This document shows, piece after piece, positions 8,516 through 17,747 of a stretch of DNA of 64,000 nt. This DNA is from Bartonella sp. B1099 (lineage in GTDB: Bacteria; Pseudomonadota; Alphaproteobacteria; Rhizobiales; Rhizobiaceae): positions 590,001 to 654,000 of the forward strand of contig NZ_CALYLN010000001.1 of assembly GCF_944801835.1 (NCBI RefSeq). The letters run 5' to 3'. Under the pieces are notes generated by a model. That model saw only the letters and a program-made list of their open reading frames with translations, did not search any database and had not been told where the DNA came from. Position 1 is the stretch's first letter; each line of letters starts with the position of its first letter. The translations under genes and the position numbers were made by a program.

Positions 8516-9610
8516 ATGCGTCTGTTGGGAATAGAAACAAGTTGTGATGAAACGGCAGCGGCTGTCATTGAATACAACAATGAATCAAACAGCCGAATTC
8601 TTTCCAATATTGTTTGGAGTCAAATTGATCATCATGCACCCTATGGGGGTGTTGTTCCTGAAATTGCCGCGCGTGCGCATGTTGAAATTCTTGATCATTT
8701 AATTCTGCAAGCCCTCACAGAAGCAAACATAAAACTAAAAGATATTGATGGCATTGCAGCCACTAGTGGACCTGGTTTAATGGGGGGGCTATTGGTAGGT
8801 GTTATGAGCGCAAAGGCACTCTCTCTTGCCACTGGAAAACCATTTATTGCCGTCAATCACTTAGAGGGACATGCTTTAACAGCTGTATTAACGCACAATG
8901 TCAAATTTCCTTATTTATTACTTTTAGTTTCAGGCGGACATACACAAACAATCCTTGTTCATGGAGTAGGCAACTATCAGCGTTTAGGAACCACCATTGA
9001 TGATGCATTAGGAGAAGCCTTTGATAAAACTGCAAAACTTTTAGGTCTTCCTTATCCTGGTGGACCAGCGCTTGAAAAAGCAGCTTTATTGGGTGATAAA
9101 AATCGCATCCCTCTTCCACGACCTTTAAAAGGTGAAAAACGGTTAGATTTTTCTTTTTCAGGCCTCAAAACGGCTGTTCGACAAGCCGCAACAGCCATAG
9201 CTCCTCTTACAGAAAATGATGTTGCTGACATTGCAGCAAGTTTTCAAGCCGCTGTGACCGATACGGTGCGTGATCGCGTTCAATTGGCTCTACAACACTT
9301 TACCAACCAATACCCTTTCTCTCATGATCAAGAAAAGCATTCCCCTGCTCTAGTTGTCGCAGGCGGAGTTGCCGCAAACCAAGCACTTCGCTTGACATTG
9401 GAAGAACTTGCCCATCAACATGGTTTCGAATTTATAGCGCCTCCTCTTTCCTTGTGTACGGATAATGCAGCAATGATTGCTTTTGCCGGTGCACAAAAGC
9501 TCGCGCGTGGAGAAATAAGCTCGCTTGATATTGCTCCTCGCTCACGCTGGCCATTAGATGAAAAAGCCTCACCCTTAATCGGGACGGGACGCCGTGGAAC
9601 AAAAGCATAA
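8516..9610 (+). CDS. tsaD: tRNA N6-adenosine threonylcarbamoyltransferase TsaD
   Basis: 364 residues, full length for TsaD (Kae1/Gcp family). It transfers the threonylcarbamoyl group to A37 of tRNAs reading ANN codons, working with TsaB and TsaE in the cytoplasm. The N-terminal [11 protein letters not shown] is the ASKHA nucleotide-fold signature. The metal-binding histidines are in HLEGHA (His115, His119). The phosphate-binding [11 protein letters not shown] and the [11 protein letters not shown] loop are both present. An in-frame TTG at 8507 exists, but the ATG at 8516 gives the family's usual [12 protein letters not shown] start. It is divergent from mic60. The gpsA and YciI-family genes that usually follow tsaD in relatives are not here; 537 bp without an intact gene follow. 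Confidence 0.95.
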   Translation: MRLLGIETSCDETAAAVIEYNNESNSRILSNIVWSQIDHHAPYGGVVPEIAARAHVEILDHLILQALTEANIKLKDIDGIAATSGPGLMGGLLVGVMSAKALSLATGKPFIAVNHLEGHALTAVLTHNVKFPYLLLLVSGGHTQTILVHGVGNYQRLGTTIDDALGEAFDKTAKLLGLPYPGGPALEKAALLGDKNRIPLPRPLKGEKRLDFSFSGLKTAVRQAATAIAPLTENDVADIAASFQAAVTDTVRDRVQLALQHFTNQYPFSHDQEKHSPALVVAGGVAANQALRLTLEELAHQHGFEFIAPPLSLCTDNAAMIAFAGAQKLARGEISSLDIAPRSRWPLDEKASPLIGTGRRGTKA

Positions 9611-10147
9611 GAAAATTGCTTTCCCTCACCTTTTAAAGAACAAAGATTTTCACTCAATCCGGTCTGTAATCTAGATAGTTATTGAATCGATTTCCCACCT
9701 GTAAACGATTCCATCTGCTTCTTATTTTACACGATTCACTTAACCCAAAACTTGATACGCGAACTTAAATATTCATCACATATTCTAAAAACACTTCATG
9801 TTTCAAAGAAACTGCCTTATATCACCACACTTCACATGACAGTATTTTACGGCATCATAAGACGCACCTTACCCCTTACCGAAGCATAATATGAAGCCAT
9901 TCTTTAACTTCTTCACCTTTGATCACCCATTTGTTTCAAGACCATTATCATCACTTTTTAGAACCAATTTTCTTGCTAAACTTTTTCCAACGCAATACTG
10001 CCACAGTAAGCGCATTTTAAACCGTAGCCGAAAAACAGATAATGCTCGTTCTTTACGCCATTTTAAAAATCATCATTGATGATGTTACCAATATGCTTAT
10101 AAAAATACATATGATGAATACATAACAGTCTATGAAAAGGTGAACGC
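9611..10147. other. Gap without a recognisable gene
   Basis: 537 bp between tsaD and the EVE-domain gene. A 62-codon reading frame at 9891-10079 resembles nothing I know and has base composition like its surroundings. In related genomes gpsA and a YciI-like gene occupy this interval; no fragment of either could be read here. Confidence 0.4.
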
Positions 10148-10576
10148 ATGGCTTATTGGCTTTTTAAATCTGAACCCCATAAATGGTCATGGGAGATGCA
10201 AAAGAAAAAAGGAGCTGATGGCGAACAATGGGATGGTGTCCGCAATTATCAAGCCCGTAATAATATGCGCGCCATGAAATATGGTGATAAAGGTTTTTTT
10301 TATCACTCAAATAAAGGGTTAGAAATTGTAGGCATTGTAGAAATATGTGCTGAAGCACACCCCGATTCTACAACTTCTGATCCGCGCTGGGAATGTGTGG
10401 ATATCCGCGCACTTTGTGACATGCCAACACCTGTTTCATTAAAACAAATTAAAGCAAATCCCAAACTAGCCAATATGGTGCTGGTCAATGCCAGCCGTTT
10501 ATCAGTACAACCCGTGACAGAAGATGAATGGAAAGAAGTGTGTTTGATGGGCAACCTTAAGAAGGAAATGCCTTGA
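10148..10576 (+). CDS. EVE-domain protein
   Basis: 142 residues making up one EVE domain. The start MAYWLFKSEP and the block WDGVRNYQARNNMRAMKYGD followed by FFYHSN form the characteristic aromatic pocket of the family (PUA-like fold, thymocyte nuclear protein 1 relatives). EVE domains are proposed to recognise modified bases in RNA or DNA; the ligand here is unknown. The same gene follows tsaD in related genomes, so it is part of an old neighbourhood and not a recent arrival. The ATG has a purine-rich AAAAGGTGAA just upstream. It appears to be intact and to stand alone. Confidence 0.85.
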   Translation: MAYWLFKSEPHKWSWEMQKKKGADGEQWDGVRNYQARNNMRAMKYGDKGFFYHSNKGLEIVGIVEICAEAHPDSTTSDPRWECVDIRALCDMPTPVSLKQIKANPKLANMVLVNASRLSVQPVTEDEWKEVCLMGNLKKEMP

Positions 10577-10862
10577 TCTTAAAATAATAATTTTTTATTC
10601 ATCAACTCATATGGAAAAGAGCTTTACAGCACAGAAGGACAAGCACAACGCATCCCTTACGTGTTCTCATGCTAATGTTTCTTGTTATTTTTTATTCTAT
10701 ATCCTTTCTCAATACAACTCTCACCAAATTGCACCAACACCCTCTTCATGATACATCTTTTCAGAATACTCAACAATTATAGTGGACAACACCACGAGCA
10801 CTACACCACCCAATTCCCATACAAATGTGATGAAAAAACTAAACTAAACGTAGATAAAAAAC

Positions 10863-10990
10863 ATGCCTCTTATGAAGAATCTCAAATACCAAGGATAAGC
10901 AACATTGGGAGTAAGCTCAAATATATAATGGCACCGGCTTGTTTCTCTATGAGTGTAAAGATGATGATCCCCCATGGCAAAACACACCCT
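10863..10990 (+). pseudogene. Decayed integrase N-terminal fragment (copy C)
   Basis: This short plus-strand remnant starts MPLMKNLKYQG at 10863, parallel to copy A's MPLMNRLNSSK. After a stop and frame change it continues ATLGV and then NGTGLFLYECKDDDPPWQN, the 'DGGGLYLxVxxxGxxxW' stretch of integrases. It is truncated soon after. The rest of the 10577-11204 gap has no other recognisable content apart from the presumed promoter of the response regulator gene. Confidence 0.5.
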
Positions 10991-11204
10991 AAAGTATAAA
11001 ACAACGCTTCCAATCAATGTATAAATATTCTGCGTACGAAAGATACATCTTCTTTTTAGCAAGAAACTATAGAAATCGTGAAAGTTCATTTTTTACAGAC
11101 TCTCTTTTTTAACTTTCCTCTTTTAATTTTTCTTGCATGAAATCTCATTTTTCATGAAACTGCTCTTTATCAATCAGTGCCTTAACATGCCTATAAGGGA
11201 AAAT

Positions 11205-11885
11205 ATGAACCACCATACTCTTTTAATCATTGAAGATGATGATCTACGTCCCATTTTGGTGGAACAATTGCAAATGCATCAAGAGTTTGAAATTTTCCAA
11301 GCAAAAACAGCTGACGCAGGAATGAAAATAATCCAAGAAGAAAATATTGATCTCATCATTTTGGGATTTGAACTTCCTGATCTGGATGGTCGCAAAGCCG
11401 TTAAACAATTACGCACCCAAGGATTTCGTGCGCCCATTATTATGATAACGAATGATGATACAGACTGCGATAGTATCTTAGATCTTGAAACAGGCGCCAA
11501 TGATTATGTGACAAAACCCTTTCGCTTTGCGGTGTTATTAGCGCGAATTCGAGCACAGTTGCGCCAATATGAACAAAATGAAGACGCAACCTTTCAGATT
11601 GGCCCCTATACTTTTAAACTAAGACAAAAGCTCCTTCTTGATCAATGCAACAATAAAATCTATCTCACAGAAAAAGAAGCTGCGATTCTCAAATGCCTCT
11701 ATTACGCTAACGATAAAATTGTCAGCCGTGAAACATTATTAGAACAAGTTTGGGGTTATAATGAAAATATTATCACCCATACTTTAGAAACCCATATCTA
11801 TCGTTTACGACAAAAAATCGAAAATGATCCCTCCAATGCACAAATTCTCATAACCGATCAAAATGGGTATCGTTTAAACTTTTAA
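11205..11885 (+). CDS. cenR: CenR-like OmpR-family response regulator with Gly at the phosphoacceptor position
   Basis: 226 residues: receiver domain (about 1-120) and winged-helix OmpR/PhoB DNA-binding domain (about 128-226, ending [11 protein letters not shown]). The joining segment [19 protein letters not shown] followed by [10 protein letters not shown] is characteristic of CenR of Rhizobiales (OtpR in Brucella), an envelope and cell-shape regulator. The ATG at 11205 follows AAGGGA by four bases; an in-frame ATG at 11133 would add 24 residues unlike the family. Odd: the receiver reads [14 protein letters not shown], where the family has the phospho-Asp two residues before the 'xLPDxDG' block. 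Residue 54 is Gly (codon GGA). Glu10/Asp11/Asp12, Thr82 and Lys104 are kept. Phosphorylation at the usual site is therefore not possible. Confidence 0.8.
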   Translation: MNHHTLLIIEDDDLRPILVEQLQMHQEFEIFQAKTADAGMKIIQEENIDLIILGFELPDLDGRKAVKQLRTQGFRAPIIMITNDDTDCDSILDLETGANDYVTKPFRFAVLLARIRAQLRQYEQNEDATFQIGPYTFKLRQKLLLDQCNNKIYLTEKEAAILKCLYYANDKIVSRETLLEQVWGYNENIITHTLETHIYRLRQKIENDPSNAQILITDQNGYRLNF

Positions 11886-12654
11886 TTTGATATGGACTGT
11901 TTCAAAAATAATTTTAGTATCTTTAGCCTTCCTTTGCATTAAGACAAAAACAAGATGAAAAAACGCTCACATGCAATTTGGGTGGTAGCGTATAAAGTTT
12001 TCATCTATCAGCACTTTTATGACAAAATACAAAAAATCCGTTATGAAAATATCCCAACACGAAAACCAACAATAGAAATACTTTCCATCCTCACGATATA
12101 CTTGGCAACTTCTGCTTCATATACTTTTGCTCTCTTTAAAAATTTAAAATATGTTTCGCATACAAACAATCGTACTCTCTTTTAAGGCAGCATTCTTTAT
12201 CATAAGTATCTTCTTTAACATATTGATATTTATAATTATTTTTTAAAGATACCGCTCCCCTTCACTGCTTTACCTCACATTTTTGAGCCTACATTGAGAG
12301 ATAATTTTTATATTTTCTCCCCATCCCTTACTTATCTCCTCTTAAAAGACAGGATAATTCATTATAAGAATGCAAAATGTTTATCTTAACGATAAAGAGA
12401 GACATTAAGCACCACCCTCTTTACACTTAATAAAAGAGTAAGCGAGCACCATCACACATTTGAGCCTGCTCTAAAATGTTGTGACAGCCCTATAATTCTT
12501 GAGACAGTCCATAAAACTCATAAGAAGCATGTTTTTTCTTATATAATTTCAACCTACATGGCCCACCCACTTGTGTACAAACAAATAATTTTGTTTGATT
12601 CAATATGCGGAAAATTTGAAATAAAAGGTAGTTCTTATGCCAATAGCAAAATGA
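11886..12654. other. Gap: unassigned sequence plus an integrase fragment
   Basis: A 76-codon frame at 11955-12185 (MKKRSHAIWVV...) is not recognised and could be chance. 12415-12530 is an integrase fragment (separate entry). At about 12575-12605 the sequence AATTTTGTTTGATTCAATATG repeats part of the pre-integrase module of copy A in the same orientation. Nothing else was recognised. Confidence 0.4.
12415..12530 (-). pseudogene. Decayed integrase N-terminal fragment (copy D)
   Basis: Read on the minus strand from an ATG at 12530, it gives MLLMSFMDCLKNYRAVTTF and then a frame-shifted CDGARLLF, corresponding to the MPLMNRL... and CEGAGLLL stretches of copy A. The conserved nucleotides GTGTGATGGTGCTCGCTTAC tie it to the family. 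It breaks off at about 12415. No product is expected. Confidence 0.5.
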
Positions 12655-13425
12655 TTAATGATCTTTATAAATTAAAATATTTCTTGTCTGTGGGGATAAA
12701 GCAGGAATAAAAACACGTCGTGACTGACGACGCTGTACAAGTAATCCCTGATAGATACGTTTTTGCGCCTGACACATTAGGAGGCCACCAAAATAGGGAA
12801 AAAGATGGCGTGCAAATGGTTCATAAAAAAATGAGAACAACCGCGAAACATAACCTGTAGAAGGCATATAATGGACAATTTCTTGTATTGGTCCAGAAAC
12901 AAAATTTGTTTTTTCAAACAAACGCGTAATCTGTTGCCGCGTATAAGGTTCACCGTAACCAAAAGGCGTAGTCGTATTACGCGCCCAAAAGCCAGAACGA
13001 TTAGGAACAATGACAATTAAGTGACCATTGGGGGCTAAAACACGCCATATTTCATTCAACGTTTCAAATGAATTCTCTGTATATTCCAAGGCATGAACCA
13101 ATAAAATACAATCAACCGATACATCAGAAAGTGGCAAATCTTCTTCAAAAACAAGCGCTGTAGCAACTTTTTCAACACAAGGCCAAGACGAAGCACCTTG
13201 TCTTGCTGGCATAAAAGCAAAACATTGTTGAGTCCGTTCACGCAATGCAGAAAGATAAGGAAGGGTATACCCCAACCCCATAACCCGTTTATCCGCAAGA
13301 TCTGGCCACCATAAATTCAACTGGTCACACAGTGTCTTTTGTACACGTAGTCCAAGTGCAGAAGCATAAAAATCTTTCAGTGTAACGATATCCAACTCAA
13401 CATACCATGTAGAAATAAATTTCAA
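12655..13425 (-). CDS. Class I SAM-dependent methyltransferase
   Basis: 256 residues with a Methyltransf_11-type core: motif I region KRVMGLGYTLPYL (about 46-58), acidic motif ending LPLSDVSVDCILLVHALEY (about 97-115), and ExxRVLAPNGHLIVIVPN (about 124-142). The substrate is unknown. Relatives usually sit next to gloB in Hyphomicrobiales; gloB is not adjacent here. The only start giving full length is TTG at 13425; there is no nearby ATG, so the N-terminus is uncertain. 223 bp separate it from the upstream TIGR02302 gene on the same strand. Confidence 0.8.
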   Translation of the reverse strand: MKFISTWYVELDIVTLKDFYASALGLRVQKTLCDQLNLWWPDLADKRVMGLGYTLPYLSALRERTQQCFAFMPARQGASSWPCVEKVATALVFEEDLPLSDVSVDCILLVHALEYTENSFETLNEIWRVLAPNGHLIVIVPNRSGFWARNTTTPFGYGEPYTRQQITRLFEKTNFVSGPIQEIVHYMPSTGYVSRLFSFFYEPFARHLFPYFGGLLMCQAQKRIYQGLLVQRRQSRRVFIPALSPQTRNILIYKDH

Positions 13426-13648
13426 AATATTACAGTTTTTATTTACTCACCCTATATGGACTTCTACACTTTCTCCGCAATAGCGAACATTTTAATATTT
13501 CACATTTTAAACTTAAATAACCCCAAAAACCGTACAATAGATGATTATTGCACTATAAGCGCTTTAATCATTTTCTTTTGAGATGAACGCCATAGAGGTT
13601 TCTCATACGTTGTTTCTGACATCAATTAAGAAAAAAGCCAACAATTTG

Positions 13649-16075
13649 TTAATTAAAATGCAGCAACCTTTCAAGATAGTTTTTGTCTGCTTCTGGAATA
13701 TGTTCCTTGCCCAAACGTTTGCGAATTTCATCCAAAATTTGCCGCGTACGCATTTGATCACTTTCTTGTGGGAGTGCCTCACTTTCCTGTCCTTCATCGC
13801 TTTTTGAAGAAAGTGGACGCCCTAAAGGGTCTTTGGGACCAGAATCAGAGTTTTGAGCATTTCCTGTTTCTTTGAGTATTTCACGCATTTTTTTCAAAAC
13901 ACTTTGGGCACCTTGTCGCAAAGATTCCAAAGCATCAGACTGATTTTGTATAGATGCCTGATGATTTCCATGATCAAGAGCATCTCCTGCAGAATTCATT
14001 TTTTCTTCCGCTTTTTTCAATGCATCACCTGTTTCAAATCCCTGTTTTGATAATTCTTTTTCTAATGTTGATAATTCAGACTGCAATTCAGTCTGACGTT
14101 TTTTTAAAGATTTTTTTTGTTTTTCCGGTACATTTTCCCCACGTTTTTGTTTCATCTCCAACTGATGCGTTTCATTGAGAATTTCTTGCTGACGACGCAT
14201 TAAATCACCAAGTTTGTCCATTTTTTCTTTCATTTGTGCAGATTGATTGTTTTCTTTCTCATTATGATTGCCTTTTTGCACATGCAAGTGGTCAAGCGTC
14301 TGTTCAATTTCCGTCAAGAGCTGTTCTGCTGCTAAAGAAGAGCCTGTTTTAGCCATTTCCTCAATGAGATTCAGCTTTTCTTGTAATGTATTTTCAGAAA
14401 GATTAGGACTTTTTGAGCTTTTAGAATTTTTAGAAACTTGACCATCTGGTGCTTTTTCAGCCAAAGCTTGAATATACGCATCCATAGCTTGACGTAAATC
14501 TGCCATAAGCCGTTCAATTTCTGCCGCTGGAGCACCATATCGCAGTGCATCGCGTAAAGCAGCTTGTGCTTGTTTTAATTTTTTTTGCGCCGATTCAAGC
14601 TGATTACCTTCAAGACCTAAAGCAATCTGCCATAAATAATCCACCACATCGCGCAAATCCTCGTCTGTTTGTGCCAAAGAGAGCCTTGTCCACGCACTTT
14701 GTAGAACGAGAAAATGCGTTACATTTTGAAGCCCCTTTTCTGGACGCACCAACAAAGCAGAGAGCATATCCAATACACGTTCTCTCGCAGCAGCATCAAG
14801 AGCAAGTAAACGACGCAATTCACTGACCGCACGCGCAACAGGATTTGAGAAAACACGCTGCGGTAATATCATAACAAAAGTTTTACTATGCCCTGTCTGC
14901 CCTGCACCATTTTCTGCCACCAAAGTAATTTTGACTTGTGAACCCGCCCATGGATGCGCTGAGACATCGTGCACTGTTCGCATTTTACCTTTTCCACTCC
15001 GTGGAAGAAGAAGCTTTATTTCCGGTGCGTGATAAAGAGAAGAAGCACTTTTATTCTGAAAGAGAGGCTCTATTTCAACAAAAGCCTTTGTCACACCATA
15101 ATCATCATCCAACATATACCGCAACTCTAACGACCCCGTTAAAATCCGCCCTGGTTTTTCCAGCCAATCAATTGTTGGTTGCTTATCCTTCATCACCTGT
15201 AAATGCCACTGCTGTTTTTTACGACGTGATGAGATAAACAAATCCATTGAATGCTCTAAATGGGTTTCAAAATGAACGATTGGCTCATTGAAAGCTGTTT
15301 TTTCCGTTTTCTCTGAAAACAAAACTTTCTGCCCATCTTCTACAGTTTTTGCTTTGACTGTAACACCAGCCCCATTGACAACACGCACAACCACATCACT
15401 CCCTTCAGGAATTTCCAGTTGTGTCTTCTCATCTTTTGTCAAATAAATCGGTGCCACGCCAGTATAAGCAGGTGGTGTTACCCACGCATCAATCCGCATG
15501 AATTTTTCATCAATCACAGGACGAAAATCAAAAGCATCAGCCAAGCGCCCCCCACGTGAACCAAAAGAAAAACTAAAGGCACACACAAAAAGGAGAACAC
15601 ACAAAGCCCTCAAAGCCAAAGGATCATAAGCCGCACTATTAAGAGAGATAAATCCAGTTTTTAAATGGTCTAATTGTTTTGCCATTCGGCGTTGATGCTC
15701 ACGCCAAATAACACCACTAAAATCTTCTTCATTTTCAGAACATACATGATCTGTCTGAATATTCAAAGGCTGGTGTTTAAGATCATTAACGCGTTCAAGA
15801 CGGTGATCCACTTCCCGCATTGTGGGAAACCGAAAACCAATAAGAAAAAATAAACTCGCTCCAGCACAAACAAGCAACACCCCAAGTAAGAGCCAATGGG
15901 ACCAATAGCCTAAAACGCCAAAAACCCCCAACCAGCTAAGCGAACAAAAGAGACTAAGAACAAGGAAAAATGGCAACAACCGTATCCATACCCGTTCAAA
16001 TGAAAGGATCCCCCACATCAAAATGCGTACACCCAAAAGCTTTATTTCAAAGCTCTTGATGTTTTTATTTTTCAT
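13649..16075 (-). CDS. TIGR02302/DUF4175-family large membrane protein
   Basis: 808 residues from the ATG at 16075 (a TTG two codons earlier is possible). Two or three hydrophobic helices occupy about the first 75 residues and another lies near 155-175. Then comes a large periplasmic-type region, followed by a very hydrophilic coiled-coil tail rich in Lys, Glu, Gln and Asn (about 540-790). This matches the TIGR02302 family, found in Alphaproteobacteria next to lysA, as here. Function is unknown; the position in an envelope and lysine/DAP neighbourhood and the architecture suggest a cell-envelope role. No frameshifts are seen. It probably belongs to the lptM-lysA-TIGR02302 transcription unit, with a 116-bp gap after lysA. 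Confidence 0.8.
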   Translation of the reverse strand: MKNKNIKSFEIKLLGVRILMWGILSFERVWIRLLPFFLVLSLFCSLSWLGVFGVLGYWSHWLLLGVLLVCAGASLFFLIGFRFPTMREVDHRLERVNDLKHQPLNIQTDHVCSENEEDFSGVIWREHQRRMAKQLDHLKTGFISLNSAAYDPLALRALCVLLFVCAFSFSFGSRGGRLADAFDFRPVIDEKFMRIDAWVTPPAYTGVAPIYLTKDEKTQLEIPEGSDVVVRVVNGAGVTVKAKTVEDGQKVLFSEKTEKTAFNEPIVHFETHLEHSMDLFISSRRKKQQWHLQVMKDKQPTIDWLEKPGRILTGSLELRYMLDDDYGVTKAFVEIEPLFQNKSASSLYHAPEIKLLLPRSGKGKMRTVHDVSAHPWAGSQVKITLVAENGAGQTGHSKTFVMILPQRVFSNPVARAVSELRRLLALDAAARERVLDMLSALLVRPEKGLQNVTHFLVLQSAWTRLSLAQTDEDLRDVVDYLWQIALGLEGNQLESAQKKLKQAQAALRDALRYGAPAAEIERLMADLRQAMDAYIQALAEKAPDGQVSKNSKSSKSPNLSENTLQEKLNLIEEMAKTGSSLAAEQLLTEIEQTLDHLHVQKGNHNEKENNQSAQMKEKMDKLGDLMRRQQEILNETHQLEMKQKRGENVPEKQKKSLKKRQTELQSELSTLEKELSKQGFETGDALKKAEEKMNSAGDALDHGNHQASIQNQSDALESLRQGAQSVLKKMREILKETGNAQNSDSGPKDPLGRPLSSKSDEGQESEALPQESDQMRTRQILDEIRKRLGKEHIPEADKNYLERLLHFN

Positions 16076-16191
16076 AAACAAGCATTTTTCCCCTTTTACC
16101 GTGATGCATTAAGATCATAAAACCCATATAAGACAATTTCCAGAAAATAAATTGTTTCATCAAAGTTTAGTAAAAATAAGACCAAAAACAT

Positions 16192-17466
16192 TTAAGAATG
16201 CTCAACCCAATCAGGAATATGATCACATTCCATCAATTGCGCATAATCAAGGCGTGGACGAATAACCGCATAACGTGTATCTTGCACGAGAACTTCAGGG
16301 ATCAAAAGTCGACTATTATAAGTACTTGCCATCACAGCACCATAAGCCCCAGCCTGAGTAATTGCCAAAAGATCACCAGGTGCCAAAATCGGCAAACAGC
16401 GATCTAATGCCAAATAATCACCAGTCTCACAAACGGAACCCACAATATCTGCACGAATAAGAGGAGCGTCTTTTACTGCTTGTTTCACAAGGACGACATT
16501 CTGCCAAGCATCATAAAGCGTTGGTCGCATCAGATCATTCATCGCTGCATCCACAATAACAAAATTCCGCCCTTGTCCCTTTTTTAAATAGAGAACAGAG
16601 GTTACCAACACACCAGCCTGACCTACAATGCTGCGTCCCGGCTCCACCACAATATTAATCCCTAAAGGAGCAATATGCTTCTTTACCAGCGCAGCATAAT
16701 CAAAAGGAGAGGGTACAGTATGTTGTTCACAACCATAGGCAATACCAAGCCCACCACCAATATCGATATGCGTTATTGCATAACCATCGCTCCACAATTG
16801 ACGCACACAATCTGCAATAAGAAAGAATGCCTCCTCAAATGGCTTTAAATCACAAATTTGACTGCCAATATGCATATCGATCCCGCAAACCTGCAATCCA
16901 GGTAAAGAGACAGCCTTTTTGTAAGCCTCTCTTGCCAACACCAATGGAATACCAAACTTATTTTCAGATTTTCCTGTCGTAATTTTCTTATGAGTTTTTG
17001 CGTCAACATCTGGATTAATGCGTAATGAAACACGTGCTGTCTTTGAAAGCGCAACAGCACGTTGTGACAACTGTTCAAGTTCCGGTTCTGATTCAACATT
17101 AAAACAATAAATATTCTGAGAAAGAGCAAAATCTATCTCCCTCACGGTTTTACCAACACCAGAATAAACAATACGATGTGCCGGAATACCAACAGCAAGG
17201 GCGCGCCGTAATTCGCCTTCTGAGACCACATCAGCACCTGCCCCATTTGCCGCTAAAAGCCTTAAAATTGCTTGATTAGAATTAGCTTTAACCGCATAAG
17301 CAATCAAACTAGGCATCCCTTGAAATGCCTTTTGATAGTCCTTAAAACATGTGACCAATGCATTAGCCGAATAACAATAAAAAGGTGTTTCCACCTCCTG
17401 CGCAAGAGCAGCAAGCGAACACCCTTCAGCATAAAGCATACCTTGATGGTAGGGAAAAAAATTCAT
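16192..17466 (-). CDS. lysA: Diaminopimelate decarboxylase
   Basis: 424 residues, normal length. A PLP-dependent fold III enzyme that decarboxylates meso-diaminopimelate to L-lysine, the last step of lysine synthesis. The PLP lysine is Lys60 in AYAVKANSN. Also visible are the glycine loop HIDIGGGLGIAYG, EPGRSIVGQAG, and the active-site block GSVCETGDYLA. It lies 9 bp after the small lipoprotein gene and is surely co-transcribed with it. The ATG at 17466 follows AGGAGAAAAAT. Everything needed for activity appears intact, in contrast to the wrecked argH just upstream. Confidence 0.95.
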   Translation of the reverse strand: MNFFPYHQGMLYAEGCSLAALAQEVETPFYCYSANALVTCFKDYQKAFQGMPSLIAYAVKANSNQAILRLLAANGAGADVVSEGELRRALAVGIPAHRIVYSGVGKTVREIDFALSQNIYCFNVESEPELEQLSQRAVALSKTARVSLRINPDVDAKTHKKITTGKSENKFGIPLVLAREAYKKAVSLPGLQVCGIDMHIGSQICDLKPFEEAFFLIADCVRQLWSDGYAITHIDIGGGLGIAYGCEQHTVPSPFDYAALVKKHIAPLGINIVVEPGRSIVGQAGVLVTSVLYLKKGQGRNFVIVDAAMNDLMRPTLYDAWQNVVLVKQAVKDAPLIRADIVGSVCETGDYLALDRCLPILAPGDLLAITQAGAYGAVMASTYNSRLLIPEVLVQDTRYAVIRPRLDYAQLMECDHIPDWVEHS

Positions 17467-17475
17467 ATTTTTCTC

Positions 17476-17661
17476 CTACTTTATCAAACGATCAAGAATA
17501 AAAGGTTGGTCATCTTCACTTTTAGCAGCAGATGTTCCCTGCATAGACTTTTCCACACTTGCAGGAGGCATCTCTAATGACCCTTTACGCCCACACCCAG
17601 CGACAACGACACCCAAGCCCCCCAAAAGGACAATCACCAACCCCTTTACTATAATTTTCAT
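17476..17661 (-). CDS. lptM: Small LptM/YifL-like lipoprotein
   Basis: 61 residues. The start is the ATG at 17661 preceded by GAGGGCAG; the longer frame reaching 17781 would overlap the argH remnant and spoil the signal. The sequence MKIIVKGLVIVLLGGLGVVV followed by AGCGRKGSLEMPP is a lipoprotein signal with its acylated Cys in VAGC, and 'GCGxKGxLxxP' is typical of LptM (YifL), a small outer-membrane lipoprotein that helps assembly of the LptD LPS translocon. In Gammaproteobacteria and in rhizobia this gene lies beside lysA, as here. The C-terminal tail is short and polar. Confidence 0.75.
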   Translation of the reverse strand: MKIIVKGLVIVLLGGLGVVVAGCGRKGSLEMPPASVEKSMQGTSAAKSEDDQPFILDRLIK

Positions 17662-17747
17662 CTGCCCTCTTTCCTCATCTCGATCTCTTTTTACCTTTAA
17701 AGCACAATCACTCAAGCGCTCACAAGATGCTTTTTTCAATATGCAAT

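Noticed and set aside
11955..12185. 76-codon frame after the response regulator
   Set aside because: Not recognised and compositionally like the gap; kept only as a note in the gap entry.
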